This document shows, one piece after another, positions 13,201-23,440 of a stretch of DNA of 64,000 nt. The stretch's first letter is position 1. Each line of letters starts with the position of its first letter. Origin of the DNA: Pleodorina starrii (Eukaryota > Chlorophyta > Chlorophyceae > Chlamydomonadales > Volvocaceae); NCBI GenBank assembly GCA_030267565.1, contig BRXU01000001.1:4960001-5024000 (forward strand), written 5' to 3'. The notes beneath the pieces were generated by a model, which saw only the letters and a program-made list of their open reading frames with translations, searched no databases and was not told the DNA's origin. A program made the position numbers and the translations under genes.

Positions 13201-14961
13201 CAGCGTGCAAATCGAGCCGTGAATGACCAAAAACCCCAAGACCCGAAGCCATCCATTGACCGCCTTCCTCCTAACCCGCCTCCTCGCCCGCCGCCTCGCC
13301 CGCCTCCTAACCCGCCTCTCCGCCTCTCTGCAGCCGGATTCCTCAAATTGGGTCCTCGTCAGGGCGGCGTCATGCCCCCCGCCACCGTCCTGGACGTCCT
13401 CAACTGCGTCAAAGATCTGCTGGGAGTGAACCCCGCCATCGCCCTGCCAGCGGACAAGACACTCACGCAGCAGCAGCGGAGAGCCGCGGCAGCGGCGGCG
13501 GCAGCCGCCGGCGGCGGCGGCAGCCGCGGCGCCACGCCGGGCGCCAACGGCGGCGGCAGCAAGCAGGAGCAGCGACGCGAGCGGGACCGGGAGAGGGAGA
13601 GAGAACGGGAGAGGGAGCAGGCAGCGGCGGCGCTGGCGGATGGAGCTGGGAATGGCGCGCCGGCGGCGGCGGCGGCGGCGGCGAACGGCGGCGGGGCCAC
13701 CGGGCTGGCGGCGGCGGCGGGTGGCAGCAACCAAGATCAAAGCAGGCAGGCTGCATTGACGCTGATACACGCGCTCGGGCTCGGGTCGATTGCGCGACCG
13801 ACGGAGGCAGCGGGGACAGCTGGCGGCGGCGCCGCCGCGGTGCACGGGGACGCCGCTGCCAAGCCGCAGCCCAACGGCGGTACGACAACGGGAGGTCGTA
13901 CGGGATCTCTGACGATACGGCTGCCGACGCGCGCTGCGCAGGCGGCGGCGGCGGTGGCCGCAACGCGCGGGAGCACCACGAATGGCATCCGCGGCGGCGG
14001 CGCCGCCGCCGCCGCCACCGGCTCGCATCCCACCGCCCCCGCCGCTGCCGCCGCCGGTGGCGGCGGCGGCGGCGCCGCCGCGCCCGCAACCGCCACCTCC
14101 ACTGCCGCCGCCGCCGCAAACATCTCCGATGCGCAGCTCCAGAGCGCCGCCACGCTGGCGTCGACGCTCGTACACCACCTGGCGCTGCCGCTGGCGCCCG
14201 ACGTCAGCGCATTGGGCCTTACGGGGCCGGGGCTGACGGCGGCGGAGGCGCAAGCCATCCAGCTCGTGTGTACGAGCGTCAAGGGTCCGGAGCTGGCAGT
14301 AGCTGTCAAGGGCATCATGGACTCACTCGCGGGCCGCCCGACGGCGCCGACGGCGATTGCGACGCCGGCGGCGGCGGCGCTGACTCTCATGGCCCTGCCG
14401 CCGGGCGCGCTGGCACCGACGCCGAGCGGCCTCGCTTACGGCGCGCACAGCCTTCCCGCAGATGCCGTCGCCACCGCCCCGGGTCCCACTTTTGCGGTGC
14501 CGCGGTCCGTTATCCCCGTGTCCCCGGTTGCGGCGGCGGCGGCGGCCCCGGCGGCGGCGGGCGGGAACCCCGTGGCGGCGGCGGATGCGGCGGCGGCAGC
14601 GGCTCCGGAGGACGTTGCGGCGCTAGCCGCTGCCGCGGCGGCGCCGCCGGCTTCTGCGGAAGAGACCAGGGAGGGTCCCTCGGGGGACGCTGGAGGGGCC
14701 ACAGCATCGGACGCTGCGGCCGCCGCTGGGGCGGTGTCGCCGGTTGTGGCGGCTGGGGGGTCGCCAGCGCGGTCGCCCGCATCGGAAGAGGCGGCGGCGG
14801 GGTCGGGGGGGCCGTCAGCACCGGAGGAGCGATCGCAGAAGCAGTCCCAGCAGCAACAGCCGTCGCAGCCAACGGATGGGCCGGCTTCCTCTGGGGAGGT
14901 GGAGGGGGCAAAGGCCACAGCGCCCGGTAGCGACGGAGATGTCGTAATGCAGACCGCGTAA
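10213..14961 (+). CDS. Putative nuclear regulator with a SAND-like block, Ala/Gly-rich
   Basis: Proposed exons: 10213-10734, 11104-11407, 11814-12010, 12506-12647 and 13334-14961. Phases agree throughout and give 930 residues ending in TAA. Residues 1-174 are Ala/Pro-rich and end in a basic patch (RKQRQRR, PPKRAKA) resembling a nuclear localisation signal. Residues about 285-390 (exons 3-4) form the only ordered, conserved-looking part: TCDKSRGW, then CPKVVYEG, TTPAQFEASVAQ and AKKWRHSFKA. This resembles the SAND-domain pattern (Cys, Tyr-x-Gly, TPxxFE, KKWKxSI). Volvocine RegA/VARL proteins carry such domains, so a VARL-type transcription regulator is one candidate. After residue 390 comes MPPATVLDVLNCVKDLLGVNP, an RDREREREREREQ stretch, and a long poly-Ala/Gly tail. 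The first intron would use a GC donor (AAG|GCACGT). The exon model is good; the function is inferred. Confidence 0.7.
12143..12454. repeat. Perfect 21-bp inverted repeat in intron 3 of the SAND-like gene
   Basis: 12143-12163 and 12434-12454 are exact reverse complements built on TGACCCACGGGTCGG, 270 bp apart, so the intron RNA could form a long-range stem. A related half (GACCCACGGGTCGG) follows at 12657-12671 in the next intron. A similar palindrome, TGACCCGTGGGTCA, occurs in each Helitron copy (41084, 43805, 46535). Confidence 0.7.
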
Positions 14962-16711
14962 CGGACCCAACCGACCCAGATGACACGACATGAGTTTGGG
15001 GCCTCTGCGCTGTACGTCGATGGGTTAGGCGGGAGGAGAGTGCCTCCCCAAGGGTGCTCGGTGGGGTGATGGGGAGGGGGGACGGGGGGGGTGGGGAGGA
15101 GGAGGCCTTTTCGCCTTGCCAAAGGGCGAAACGGGCTGGCTTTGTGCACGTGCCGAAAGGCCCTCCCGGCCGGTGCTTTGTCCCCCTGGCTTCCAAGACT
15201 GCTGAACAGGTCGGCCTTCGGTGCTGATTCAATCCAGTCCAGAGCTTTTTTGTTATTGCGTCCCATCGGGCAAAAGAGCCGATTTGCTTTGCCTCCAGGG
15301 CCTTACGCTACGGCCTGTGGGCTGGGAAGGCCTGGCGGCTGGTCTGGGTCCAGGCCGGCTGCCGAAATGGGGCCGCGAAAGCCTCTTAGCAGGGCAGGAA
15401 TGTTTCGCGCTGCCCGTTCGTGCTTGCGAGTTCCGGGGGGTTTGCATAACGGACTGGGCGGCTGTGTTGCGGTGGTGGTGGCGGTGACGGTGGTGGTGGT
15501 GGTGAGGTAGGGTTGTTGGATGAGGTCTGTTATGCCGGTACCGTCGAGCGATACGCTTTGCCAGTAGTGTAGCCGGACCCTTTTGGGGCCCTTGGGGGAA
15601 GAACCTCGAGAGCTGGATGACTGGGTGTCAGGCCGTTAGTTCGTTAAGATTCATAGGTACCGCACGTGATCCGCTTAAAACTGAGGAGCGGAGTCCTAAA
15701 AGCGCAACGGTTTGGTGGGGGGTGGGAGAGTGCCTTGTTGACTGGCAGGCAGGAGTCATGTGTGTGTGTGTGCGTGTGTGTGTCTGTGTGTGTATGTTGG
15801 TGTTTACCTTTGTAACGTGGCAGGCCATGGCCGGCGCTGGTGTGTTCGGGGCTTTGTGGGGCTGTGTGGGCTATGTAGCTGGGGCGGGGCGCAGAGCGAG
15901 CGTGCACAGACCATGAAGGCTTGTCACGTCACGCTGGGGCTATAAGTGCCGCCTAGTGGGTGAAGAAGATTGGGCACCTAGCCTCCCCGGGGAGGGTGCC
16001 TGGCAGAAAAGAGAAGAAATACGACCCGCGGCAGAGGAAGGGCACGTAGGGTAGTCGGTGGGGAAGTCGGTCGTGTTTTCGGTTGGACCCTTTGTCAGTT
16101 TGGTCCTGCTCTCGCCACCTCGACGAAGAAGTGGGGGAGTCGGACGCGGGGCCGCCGTCTGTCTGCGGGGCCGCCGTGTCCCCTTGAGGAGCTGTGAGCC
16201 GGTGAGCCCGAGTGCTGGGAGGTCAGGTCGGGTCAGGTGGGTGGGTGCGGGATGAGCCTCGTTTGACCATGTGTGCTGCTGCTGAAGTTGCGGTAGCAGC
16301 GGCGTCAATTCGTCAAGGCTGATGTGTATCCGATCAATTCCAAAGTTTCAATGTCCTCCGTCCGTCCGTGTGGGTGTGTCGTTTCGTCGTTCTGCACAGC
16401 CGACGTGGGCGCCATTGGCGGTGTCCCGAGCTGGTAGCGGCACGGTGCAGCGACGTATGCGGGCAGAGCGCCCACCGGGTACACGAACGACGGCTCGTAG
16501 CGAAGGAACCACTGGATGTGGTTTTTTGGGCCTTACGGATGCGGGAAGCACCGCTTCGTTCGTTGGATGTGCTTTTGTACATAGGTGGTGTAACGGTTGG
16601 TGAACAGTAAGGCACAGGTAGGGGTGTCGTTACTAATGGTACGGCCGCCGAGCTCGTGCATGTGGGCGAGAGCTGTGTTGGATTCTATTGCCAAACCTTC
16701 GACCGGGAGCA
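14962..16711. other. 3' flank of the SAND-like gene; no gene recognised
   Basis: The first part is probably 3' UTR. A TGTAA element of the kind used as an algal polyadenylation signal occurs at 15810-15814, far downstream, so the true 3' end is unclear. A GT-rich microsatellite spans about 15757-15795. The rest has only short open frames of non-coding character. Confidence 0.4.
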
Positions 16712-16820
16712 GGTCAGGTCAAGTCAAGTCAAGTCAGTTCAGGTCAAGTCATGTCACAGGTCAGGTCACAGGTCAGGTCAGGGCACAGGTCAGGGCACGG
16801 GTCAGGTCAGGGCACAGGTC
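16712..16820. repeat. Degenerate tandem array of 5-10 bp GGTCA / AAGTCA units
   Basis: Roughly 100 bp of tandem CAGGTCA, CAAGTCA and CAGGGCACAGGT units. It sits in apparently non-coding DNA and looks like an ordinary minisatellite. Confidence 0.7.
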
Positions 16821-18251
16821 TGGTGCAGGGGCGGGCGCACGGCTACGTGCGTCTGTCCCGCCGTGCGCGCCTCGCTCCCTCACTCTCGCCGGCCAGGGGC
16901 ACCCTCCACGGCCCCTGGCTAACCAACTCAGCGGCTCAGACGACTGCGGGCCACGCGAGGGGCGTCACAAACCTCAACAAACCCCCACCAAAACCAGCCG
17001 GGCCAGCCTACTCGCGCGCTCTCGAGGCTCTAGCGCCCTACACAAAAGAACGCCTCCGAACGCCCTCTGCCCCTGGGGCAGGGGCCCAAAACAACGGGGA
17101 GGCACCACCGCACACCCAGAACTACGAGGTGAGGGAAAGACCCTGAAAGCCCACCTAGGCCAGGCACGGTCCCGCACGAGCGAGAACGAGCTACGGTACC
17201 TTGGGGCTCGCTGAGTCCCCTCACGACGCACTGTGCGAACCATTGTTCTGTGCCGCCAATGATGCCGCTACTCTGGTCTTTATGTACTCAAGGCCGCGCG
17301 TGTGCTCGTAATCAAAGCCAAAATGTACGAGCTGGTCGTTGCGCCCTGTCCCGGGCCGCCTCGTTGGCCGCGGCCCGCATGCCCTTCTGCACTGCCACCT
17401 GCGCCTCCACTGCCGCCACTGTGTGTGTGTGTTACCCCTGTGTCGTTACAGTATCTGACCGGGCCCTGACGCTGGCCAGGGGCTGCTAACCCAGCCCCGA
17501 CGGAAAGACCGCCTAAGCACTCTCCCCCTTGCGGTGGGAGAAGGGCGTGAGGGGCCGCTACCCCCTCCTGCTCGACGCAGAGCTGGCTGCGTCGTATACC
17601 CCATATACGGGTGTACGGCGCAGCGGCTCCCCAAAAGCTTGAGCTCACAGCCTGCCTTATACGGCAGCTGGGCCCTTCGTCCGCACAAACAGCAGTCGCG
17701 CCGGCGCACTACACGGCGCCCGCGCTGTCCTGCCCGCCCTGAAGTCCTTGCAGCGCCGGGGCGCCCGGCCGGCCTGCTACCGGCTGGCGGTGCTCCTCTA
17801 GGCGCGAAAACAAAGCGCTGAGAACCTGCCCCGAGCTTGGTCCGGCTCGTGGGCGGTCAGCACCAAAGGAGAACCCAAGACAGCGCGCGCCCTACCCCTG
17901 CTACTACTCCTACTACGACGGCCCCGGAGAGGCCGGGGGGTGGCCCCTAGAGGCCGAGCTCCAGAGCGCCGCTTGGCCTCGACGCGGCAGGAGGTCGGGA
18001 GCGGGCCTTGCGGCAGCGGGCTAGGTGACGGAGCTATAGTTCGCACTAGGCGGCACCTCGCCAACTCGCCTCACTCTCGCTAAACCCGCTCCCTAAAGCC
18101 TCCCTCGCCTACAAAAGGCAGCCCGCGGCGGTCTCTGCACCCTAAGTCCTCTCGGACCCGAAGGACCCCCCCCTCCTCCTCCCCTCCTCTCACGCCTCCC
18201 TGCCTCGACGCCCTAAGTTCCCTCCCTCACCCCTAAAGCCCCTTCATCCCC
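16821..18251. other. No clear gene; left part unknown, right part probable LINE 3' untranslated DNA
   Basis: No open frame here has recognisable homology. A minus-strand stretch near 17310-17410 reads VALQKGMRAAANEAARDR and might be an old exon, but nothing around it supports a gene. From about 17960 to 18250 the sequence is rich in CCCTAAA/CTCCCT. It directly follows, on the minus strand, the stop codon of the LINE fragment, so it is likely that element's 3' UTR. Confidence 0.35.
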
Positions 18252-19331
18252 TCACTCCACTTCCCCTCCCCCTCCCTCCATACCCATCCCTGCGTGCTGC
18301 ACACACTGAAAGTGGCCGTTGACCACCGCCAGGATGGGGTGGTCAGGCCCTACCCCCTCCCATCCCCGCCTTGGCACGTCTAGCTCCGCAAACCCCCGCA
18401 CACGCTGCCAAAATTCTAGCGCTGCGCGCGCCTTGGCCACCTCGACTGGGTCTGGGGCATCCGGGGCGGTGGGCGAGTTCCTGACTGCCCACAGCCCCAC
18501 GCGCGCCCGTTCCATGGCCGTGAGCGCCGCCAGGCAGATCACGTCCCACACGCACTGCTGCACGCCTGGCGGTGGCTCCGCCAGCCACACGTTCGCCCGG
18601 GTGATGGGCCCGGGCACGTGGGCGGCGATCTGCTGCACCACCGTTTGCGCCACCGGGCACTCCCAGAAGTGGTGTGCGCGCGGCGAGCATGCGCGTGGGC
18701 CGGCTCCCCCGTACGCGCCGCACTTGCATTGTTCTGGTGCCGCTCCCCTTATGTGGCTGTTGCCGGGAAGCGGCACGCCGTCCTGTGCCAACCGCCAGAG
18801 CGTCTCAAAGTGTTCGCGCTCCCATTTGATGGGCCACATTCGCCGGAGCATTGCCAGTACGCCTGCTGCTGGCGCCACTTCGGCGGCGGCTGGCTGATGT
18901 CCCGGCGGGTGGGCTCCTGCTGCCGCTGCCGCCGCTGCGGGCTGCTCCCGGGCTTCCCGCTCGTAGGCTGCGTGCAGGCGGGCCCGGCGCTCCGTTACCG
19001 GCTGCATCTGCAGTAGGGTGGCTTGGCGGACGGAGAGGTCGCGCAGCTTGGTGCTGAGTGACCCCCCAAACCGCCAGCCCACCCGCCCCACGAACCGAGC
19101 TCGTATCGTCTCCTCCGTATCCAGCCCTGCCGCGCGTTCCGGGTGCGCCAGCACCGTCGCTGCTGCTGCACGCCATTCCGGGCTAATATCCGCCGCGAGG
19201 CGGTTGATGGCGTCGATGGTCGTCGTCCGCCTGAAGCCTGTCAGGTCGCTGGGGTCAAGGTTGGCTGTTACCCAGGCCTCCCACTCGCCAGCTGCTCGCG
19301 GGGCGGATGCGGCGGCCTGCGTCACCCTCAT
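18252..19331 (-). pseudogene. 5'-truncated LINE: C-terminal zinc-finger domain
   Basis: The 359-residue open frame ends in a stop at 18252. It lacks reverse transcriptase and endonuclease, so this is the 3' part of a non-LTR retrotransposon. Visible features are KWEREHFETLWRLAQDGVPLP, then CKCGAYGG...HHFWECP, the Cys/His cluster typical of the zf-RVT region after LINE RTs, followed by PPPGVQQCVWDVICLAALTA and MERARVGLW. The same order of blocks is found in the better preserved copy at 58665-60260, which supports the assignment. It lies immediately downstream (on the same strand) of a glycosyltransferase-like exon. Confidence 0.75.
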
Positions 19332-19477
19332 TAGTTACCGGCGGCCTGCGTCACCCTGTGTTACCGGTACACATGCACAAACTTCATGGCACACACGGGC
19401 GCACACTCCCTCGACACTGTACTCATAGTCTCATACTCACACTACTGCCCTACACGGCATTACTCACGTTGTAGTCA

Positions 19478-19720
19478 AACTTTGAATGCAAGCCTTCCAG
19501 GTTGGGCGGGCTGCAGAAGTCAAAGAGGACCGTGGGCTTCACCTTCTCGGTCACCAGGAAGTAGCGCGTGAGCTCGGCGAGTCCCCAAGTAATCGGGGGG
19601 ATATCACCCCCTATCTGCTGACGGGCACCGAGTACGTAGCCCTTCTTGTCAAACTCTTCGACCAAGTTGTAGCCCACAGGGCTCAGGATGAACGAGTCAT
19701 CGTCCAGCTGCATCACATAT
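19478..19720 (-). pseudogene. Isolated exon of a GT15-like (KRE2/MNT1 type) glycosyltransferase
   Basis: An 81-codon exon with good splice signals: acceptor CTGCGAG-side at 19720 and donor GTGAGTA at 19478. It reads YVMQLDDDSFILSPVGYNLV, then EEFDKKGYVLGARQ and PITWGLAELTRYFL. The Asp triad and the following Y-x-L-V-x-x-x-D-x-x-x-Y pattern resemble family GT15 alpha-mannosyltransferases of the secretory pathway. No neighbouring exons were found: downstream on its strand is a LINE fragment, and upstream is unrecognised DNA ending at the LTR element. It is probably a broken gene or a captured exon. Family assignment is from memory of the motif only. Confidence 0.5.
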
Positions 19721-20217
19721 CTGCGAGGGGATTCGTTGGCCGCCACAGCAGTGCAGCATCGTGCTTTTTAGCGTTCTGCCATCCACCGCTCGCTCCCCCC
19801 TTTTCATGCATGTACACTAATATTGGGATCGTGGTTGCCGCCGCAGCGGGAATGGATATCGGTCGGCACTAGAGGGTCGGATACACTGCCGGCGCGAGTC
19901 AGCCAGAGCAATTGCTCTGGCTGCTGGCTTGTCGCGTTGTAACGCGACAAGGCCCTAAAGTGAACCCGACAGGTAGGCCCGATGGATTAGGGAGCTATCT
20001 AGAAAGTAAGGGGTATTTGTCTACGCAACCCCTTCCCCTTCGCGGGACGCCCTCCCTTCGCGCGAAGCCTCCTGGGAGGAGCGGAACCTCCGCAGCGCAA
20101 GGTCCGTCCGGCGCGAACCGCCGACCGTAATGCGGCTTCCCCGTGCAATGGGCCCGCGCGCCTGTCTTCCCCATCTCGGACGCCGGACCCAAGCTCTGGA
20201 CCCGAGGGGAGCCGAGC
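19721..20217. other. Short non-coding stretch before the LTR element
   Basis: No gene seen. It contains short palindromes (CTTGTCGCGTTGTAACGCGACAAG at 19927-19950; GCTTCGCGCGAAGGGAGG-type sequence near 20050-20075). Its last ~18 bp (GGAGCCGAGCCGGAA) match the edge of the inverted duplication that continues after the LTR element at 34934. Confidence 0.4.
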
Positions 20218-20222
20218 CGGAA

Positions 20223-20429
20223 TGTAAGGACGTCAGGCCCAATGGGCCGCTCGTCCATTTGTAATACTCAATTACGACAAGGGCCCTACGGCGCTTGCAA
20301 CCAACTCAGTTTAAATACTGACACTCATACCAAAAAGGTATCTTTCGATACCACCATTCTGTGGCTTCTAACCTATCTAGGTTAGTTAGATAACGGCATA
20401 GGACCCTATAGGGACCGAGCTCCGTTACA
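20223..20429 (+). repeat. 5' LTR
   Basis: 207 bp, TG...CA ends. Reading both copies side by side, the only difference I saw is GATAACGG here versus GATATCGG in the 3' LTR. Confidence 0.9.
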
Positions 20430-20571
20430 GTTTGGCATCGAGACAAGTTCCTTCCTGGGCCTTAAACGGTCTACGCTTCCGCGCATATCCCAAATGACTT
20501 CTCTTGCCCGACGCGCTGGCGGTGTTAGCGGCGCTGGTGGTGACGACGGCGACGACCGGCGTCAACGCGGG

Positions 20572-20679
20572 CACTGCTGTAGTTCAATTGCGCCCGCCGT
20601 ACTCAGGCTAAATTGAGTTTGGCCTGTGTGCCCATAGGCGTCAGGTCTACCCGTACCCATGCTCTATAGCGCGCAGCCC
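20572..20679 (+). repeat. Split direct repeat A1 (left end)
   Basis: 108 bp beginning CACTGCTGTAGTTC and ending GCGCGCAGCCC; repeated as A2. Confidence 0.88.
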
Positions 20680-21199
20680 TTACTGGGCGGGGTGGGTGGG
20701 TCTGGCGCGAACGGGGAGGTGAGCCTCTCATACGGCGGGTTATCTCGCTCGCTAGATACCTCAACATTGCCACTACCGGCTCCGGTGCGGACGTTGCGAG
20801 CGGTACGTCCAAGGGTTGTTGAAACGCTCGCGGTACCGTCTCGCTCGCAGCCGGGTTGTCGGGCTTCTTCAGCTTGGTTTAATTCTCCTGGTTGCAGGGT
20901 ATCTCCGACGCTGGCGGGGCTTCCAGCCCCGCGGGCTCTCGCGATGTGTCACTGTCTCTCGGGTCGTCGGCACCTCCCTTGGTGCTTGACCTCTCCCAAC
21001 CTGGCTTGGGCTTGGCTCTGGACCTGGGACAGGTGGGTTTGCTTCTGTTCGATCGGCTTCTTGATGCGCCGAAGGCTGACTCCCGGTGGTCTGTTCGGGC
21101 TTACGGATAGGTCACGGAGGTCTCTGCTGCCGGGCGTGATTCGCCGCCGGCACACCTCGTGGACTTTCGGCTTCCTGCCGCTGCCCCGGCGTCCGGGCC
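20680..21199 (+). other. Region between A1 and the recombinase frame
   Basis: No separate gene seen. It probably carries the recombinase promoter and leader. Confidence 0.4.
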
Positions 21200-21406
21200 G
21201 TGCTCCCCTTCGCCTACTGTGATACCGGTGAGACTTGCATGCTCGCGTGTCTACCCGGGCTCGTTCTCACTTGCGTGCTGGTGGTTCAGGCTCGGCCGAC
21301 CTTTGCTGGGCTTCACCTGGCTCGCGTGTCTCAGCTACCCCGTCGCTCGGAGCCGCCGCCGCTTCCGGGTTATTATTCACGGGGGCTGGCAAAGGCGCAA
21401 GAGGTG

Positions 21407-22489
21407 ATGGACGCCGCGCTCGCCGACGCCACCCGCCGTCGTCAAGAGGCGGCCGCGTCCGAGTTGTCCGCGTGGCTCGACGGCGTCGGCGAGGGGTTGT
21501 GGCTGGGCAACGTCACACCCGAATACCTGCTGGTCTACTTGGTGGAGAGGTGGGAGCCAAACCACCCGGGCCGCAAGCAACCGGAACCCGGCCCGGACGC
21601 AGTGCAGGGCGTGCTGTCTTCGCTCAGCGGCTGGTTTACGCGGCTTGGTCGCGTGGGCCCTTACAACCCCGTCACGGGTGAGGGCAATCCTTGCGACAGC
21701 CCTTGGGTCGCTGACTACCGTGCGGGCTACAAGCGGCTGCAGATGTTGGCTGGGTACGAGGAGGTCTCCGCGGTGCCACTCGCACCTGAAAAGTACGAGC
21801 GCTTGTGCGAGTACTTGTTGGGCCAGGTGGAGGCGGCGCCGGACGCCCGCACGGAGTTGCTCTACTGCCGAGACCTTCTCTGTGCGCAGTTCATGTACCA
21901 GACTGCGTCCCGCGGTTTCGACACCGGCCGGCTGGGGCTGGGCGACTTCTGTGATCCGGTGCAACCCAACGTGCCAGACGGGCGACTCCCTTTGCCGCCG
22001 CCATGGGAGTGGGCGGCTGAGACGTCGTACGTTCTGTGTGTGCGTCAGCGTGGCACTAAGACCTTTCGGCTCCAGCGGGCTCCTGCGGTTTACCTGCAAC
22101 CGAACTTCACTCGCCCGGCGTTGTGCTTTCCCCAGACACTGGCTCGCTATGTCTGGCGGGCCAGGCAGCCCGACGCCGCGGGTTATACTGTGGACGACTA
22201 CTTGTTCCGGCCCCTCAGCTGGGACGGGAAGTCGTTCAAGAACGAGCCGCTGAGCAGCTCGGTGTTGGGGGCCCGCATTCGGCTGCATCTGCAGCAGGCG
22301 GAGGTCTATGCGGGCGAGACCAACCACAGCTTCCGCCGCGGGGCTTTGCAGGCGGCGGCTCAGCAGGGAAAAGAGAAGGAGGAGCTGCAGGCTCTGGGCC
22401 AGATCAAGAGCTCGGCTGTCTTGGCGCGGTACCTAGACCCTGATCGGCACCTGACGGGCCGCTCTCCGCAGCGACGGCGGGTGCGGTAG
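21407..22489 (+). CDS. Tyrosine recombinase of the YR retroelement
   Basis: Expected to integrate the circular double-stranded cDNA of the element. The frame is open from 21200; Met at 21407 (MDAALADATRRRQ) is the likeliest start, giving 360 residues. The catalytic set is complete: Arg in TASRGFDTGRL (21911-21913), a basic beta-hairpin RGTKTFRL, His and Arg of HxxR in NHSFRRGALQ (His 22325-22327), and Tyr in LARYLDPDRHL (22430-22432). The N-terminal half (SELSAWLDGVGEGLWLG, VYLVERW) fits a SAM-like core-binding domain. There are no stops or shifts, so it may be functional. It is transcribed opposite to the gag-like frame. The next feature, about 200 bp downstream, is repeat B1. Confidence 0.85.
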   Translation: MDAALADATRRRQEAAASELSAWLDGVGEGLWLGNVTPEYLLVYLVERWEPNHPGRKQPEPGPDAVQGVLSSLSGWFTRLGRVGPYNPVTGEGNPCDSPWVADYRAGYKRLQMLAGYEEVSAVPLAPEKYERLCEYLLGQVEAAPDARTELLYCRDLLCAQFMYQTASRGFDTGRLGLGDFCDPVQPNVPDGRLPLPPPWEWAAETSYVLCVRQRGTKTFRLQRAPAVYLQPNFTRPALCFPQTLARYVWRARQPDAAGYTVDDYLFRPLSWDGKSFKNEPLSSSVLGARIRLHLQQAEVYAGETNHSFRRGALQAAAQQGKEKEELQALGQIKSSAVLARYLDPDRHLTGRSPQRRRVR

Positions 22490-22685
22490 GGGTGTGGGTG
22501 GCTGCTTTTCAAGGCTGTGTCGGTAGGGGCGACGGTGGTTGGCTGCCGAGCGGGCAACTGGCCGGTGCTGGAGGGCGTATCGTACGTCTGCTCACCTATG
22601 GTGCTCTGACGGGTGTTCCTCGATCGGTTGGGCTGGCCATCCAACCCATACGGCGGTTGCCGCGGGAAAAGGGGGCGGGTGGGAG

Positions 22686-22857
22686 GGAAAACTTTTCCGC
22701 GGCTGTCCGCACTGGCGACTACGTTTATCGAGACTTCCGTCAGGACTACTAGTAGATTGTTGCGGAAGGAAGAGAGAGTCTGTGCCTCCGCATTACAAAG
22801 CGGAGTTGGTTGTCGTACCTTGGGTACAGCAAGGGCCGAGCATTTCAGTCTCATTCA
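22686..22857 (+). repeat. Split direct repeat B1
   Basis: 172 bp beginning GGAAAACTTTTCCGCGG and ending CAGTCTCATTCA; continues directly into A2. Confidence 0.88.
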
Positions 22858-22963
22858 CTGCTGTAGTTCAATTGCGCCCGCCGTACTCAGGCTAAATTGA
22901 GTTTGGCCTGTGTGCCCATAGGCGTCAGGTCTACCCGTACCCATGCTCTATAGCGCGCAGCCC
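22856..22963 (+). repeat. Split direct repeat A2
   Basis: 108-bp copy of A1. The CA at 22856-22857 is shared with the end of B1. Confidence 0.88.
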
Positions 22964-23440
22964 AACTCACACCGTGGCACGCGGCTGGTACGGCTCCCGG
23001 GCTCTGGGCTATTCAGACGTGTAACAGTCTCCGCTCCCTTCTGCGTCCTCTCGCCTTACTCACTCGCCCACTTCCGTCTCATAGTCGAACACCCAGACAA
23101 CCTCGCCAGGGTTTTCTCCTTCTCTAGCCGTCCCGCTCCACGCCGGGCCACCAGGCCGTTGTCCCAAAGCGCGTCAGGGCCATACAGCAGAAGTGCTGAG
23201 GACTGGGGTCCCCCATTCTAAACCCGTCTCCACGTCCGGCCTCACCCACCGCTCCCACCTGGCGCCCCGCAGCTCTGGCTTGGTGACCCTCACTCAAACC
23301 GGTTTGTCAGACGGCGTGGCGGCGGTCGGTGGCTAGCTTGGCTCGACGAGGCGGGGTTGGTGCGGTCCTTTGCGCGGGGATGGCAACTTCTGCTACTCTC
23401 CGTTTCTATCCCCGGGTTCCGCCACGAATGCCCATCCAAA
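22964..23440. other. Unassigned DNA after A2
   Basis: Short open frames only. On the minus strand it would be the 3' flank of the gag-like frame. No RT motifs (such as YADD or YVDD) were found here. Confidence 0.35.

Noticed and set aside
12712..13333. Coding extension upstream of exon 5 in the SAND-like gene (open frame from 12712)
   Set aside because: It reads through an intron: GTGGGT donor at 12648, a pyrimidine-rich tract and CTGCAG acceptor at 13331, and phases fit only with splicing.
20572..22963. A1 and A2 as ordinary LTRs of a 2.4-kb element
   Set aside because: A2 is fused to B1 and B recurs at 32361. Only the split-repeat reading explains all four copies and the restored gag frame.
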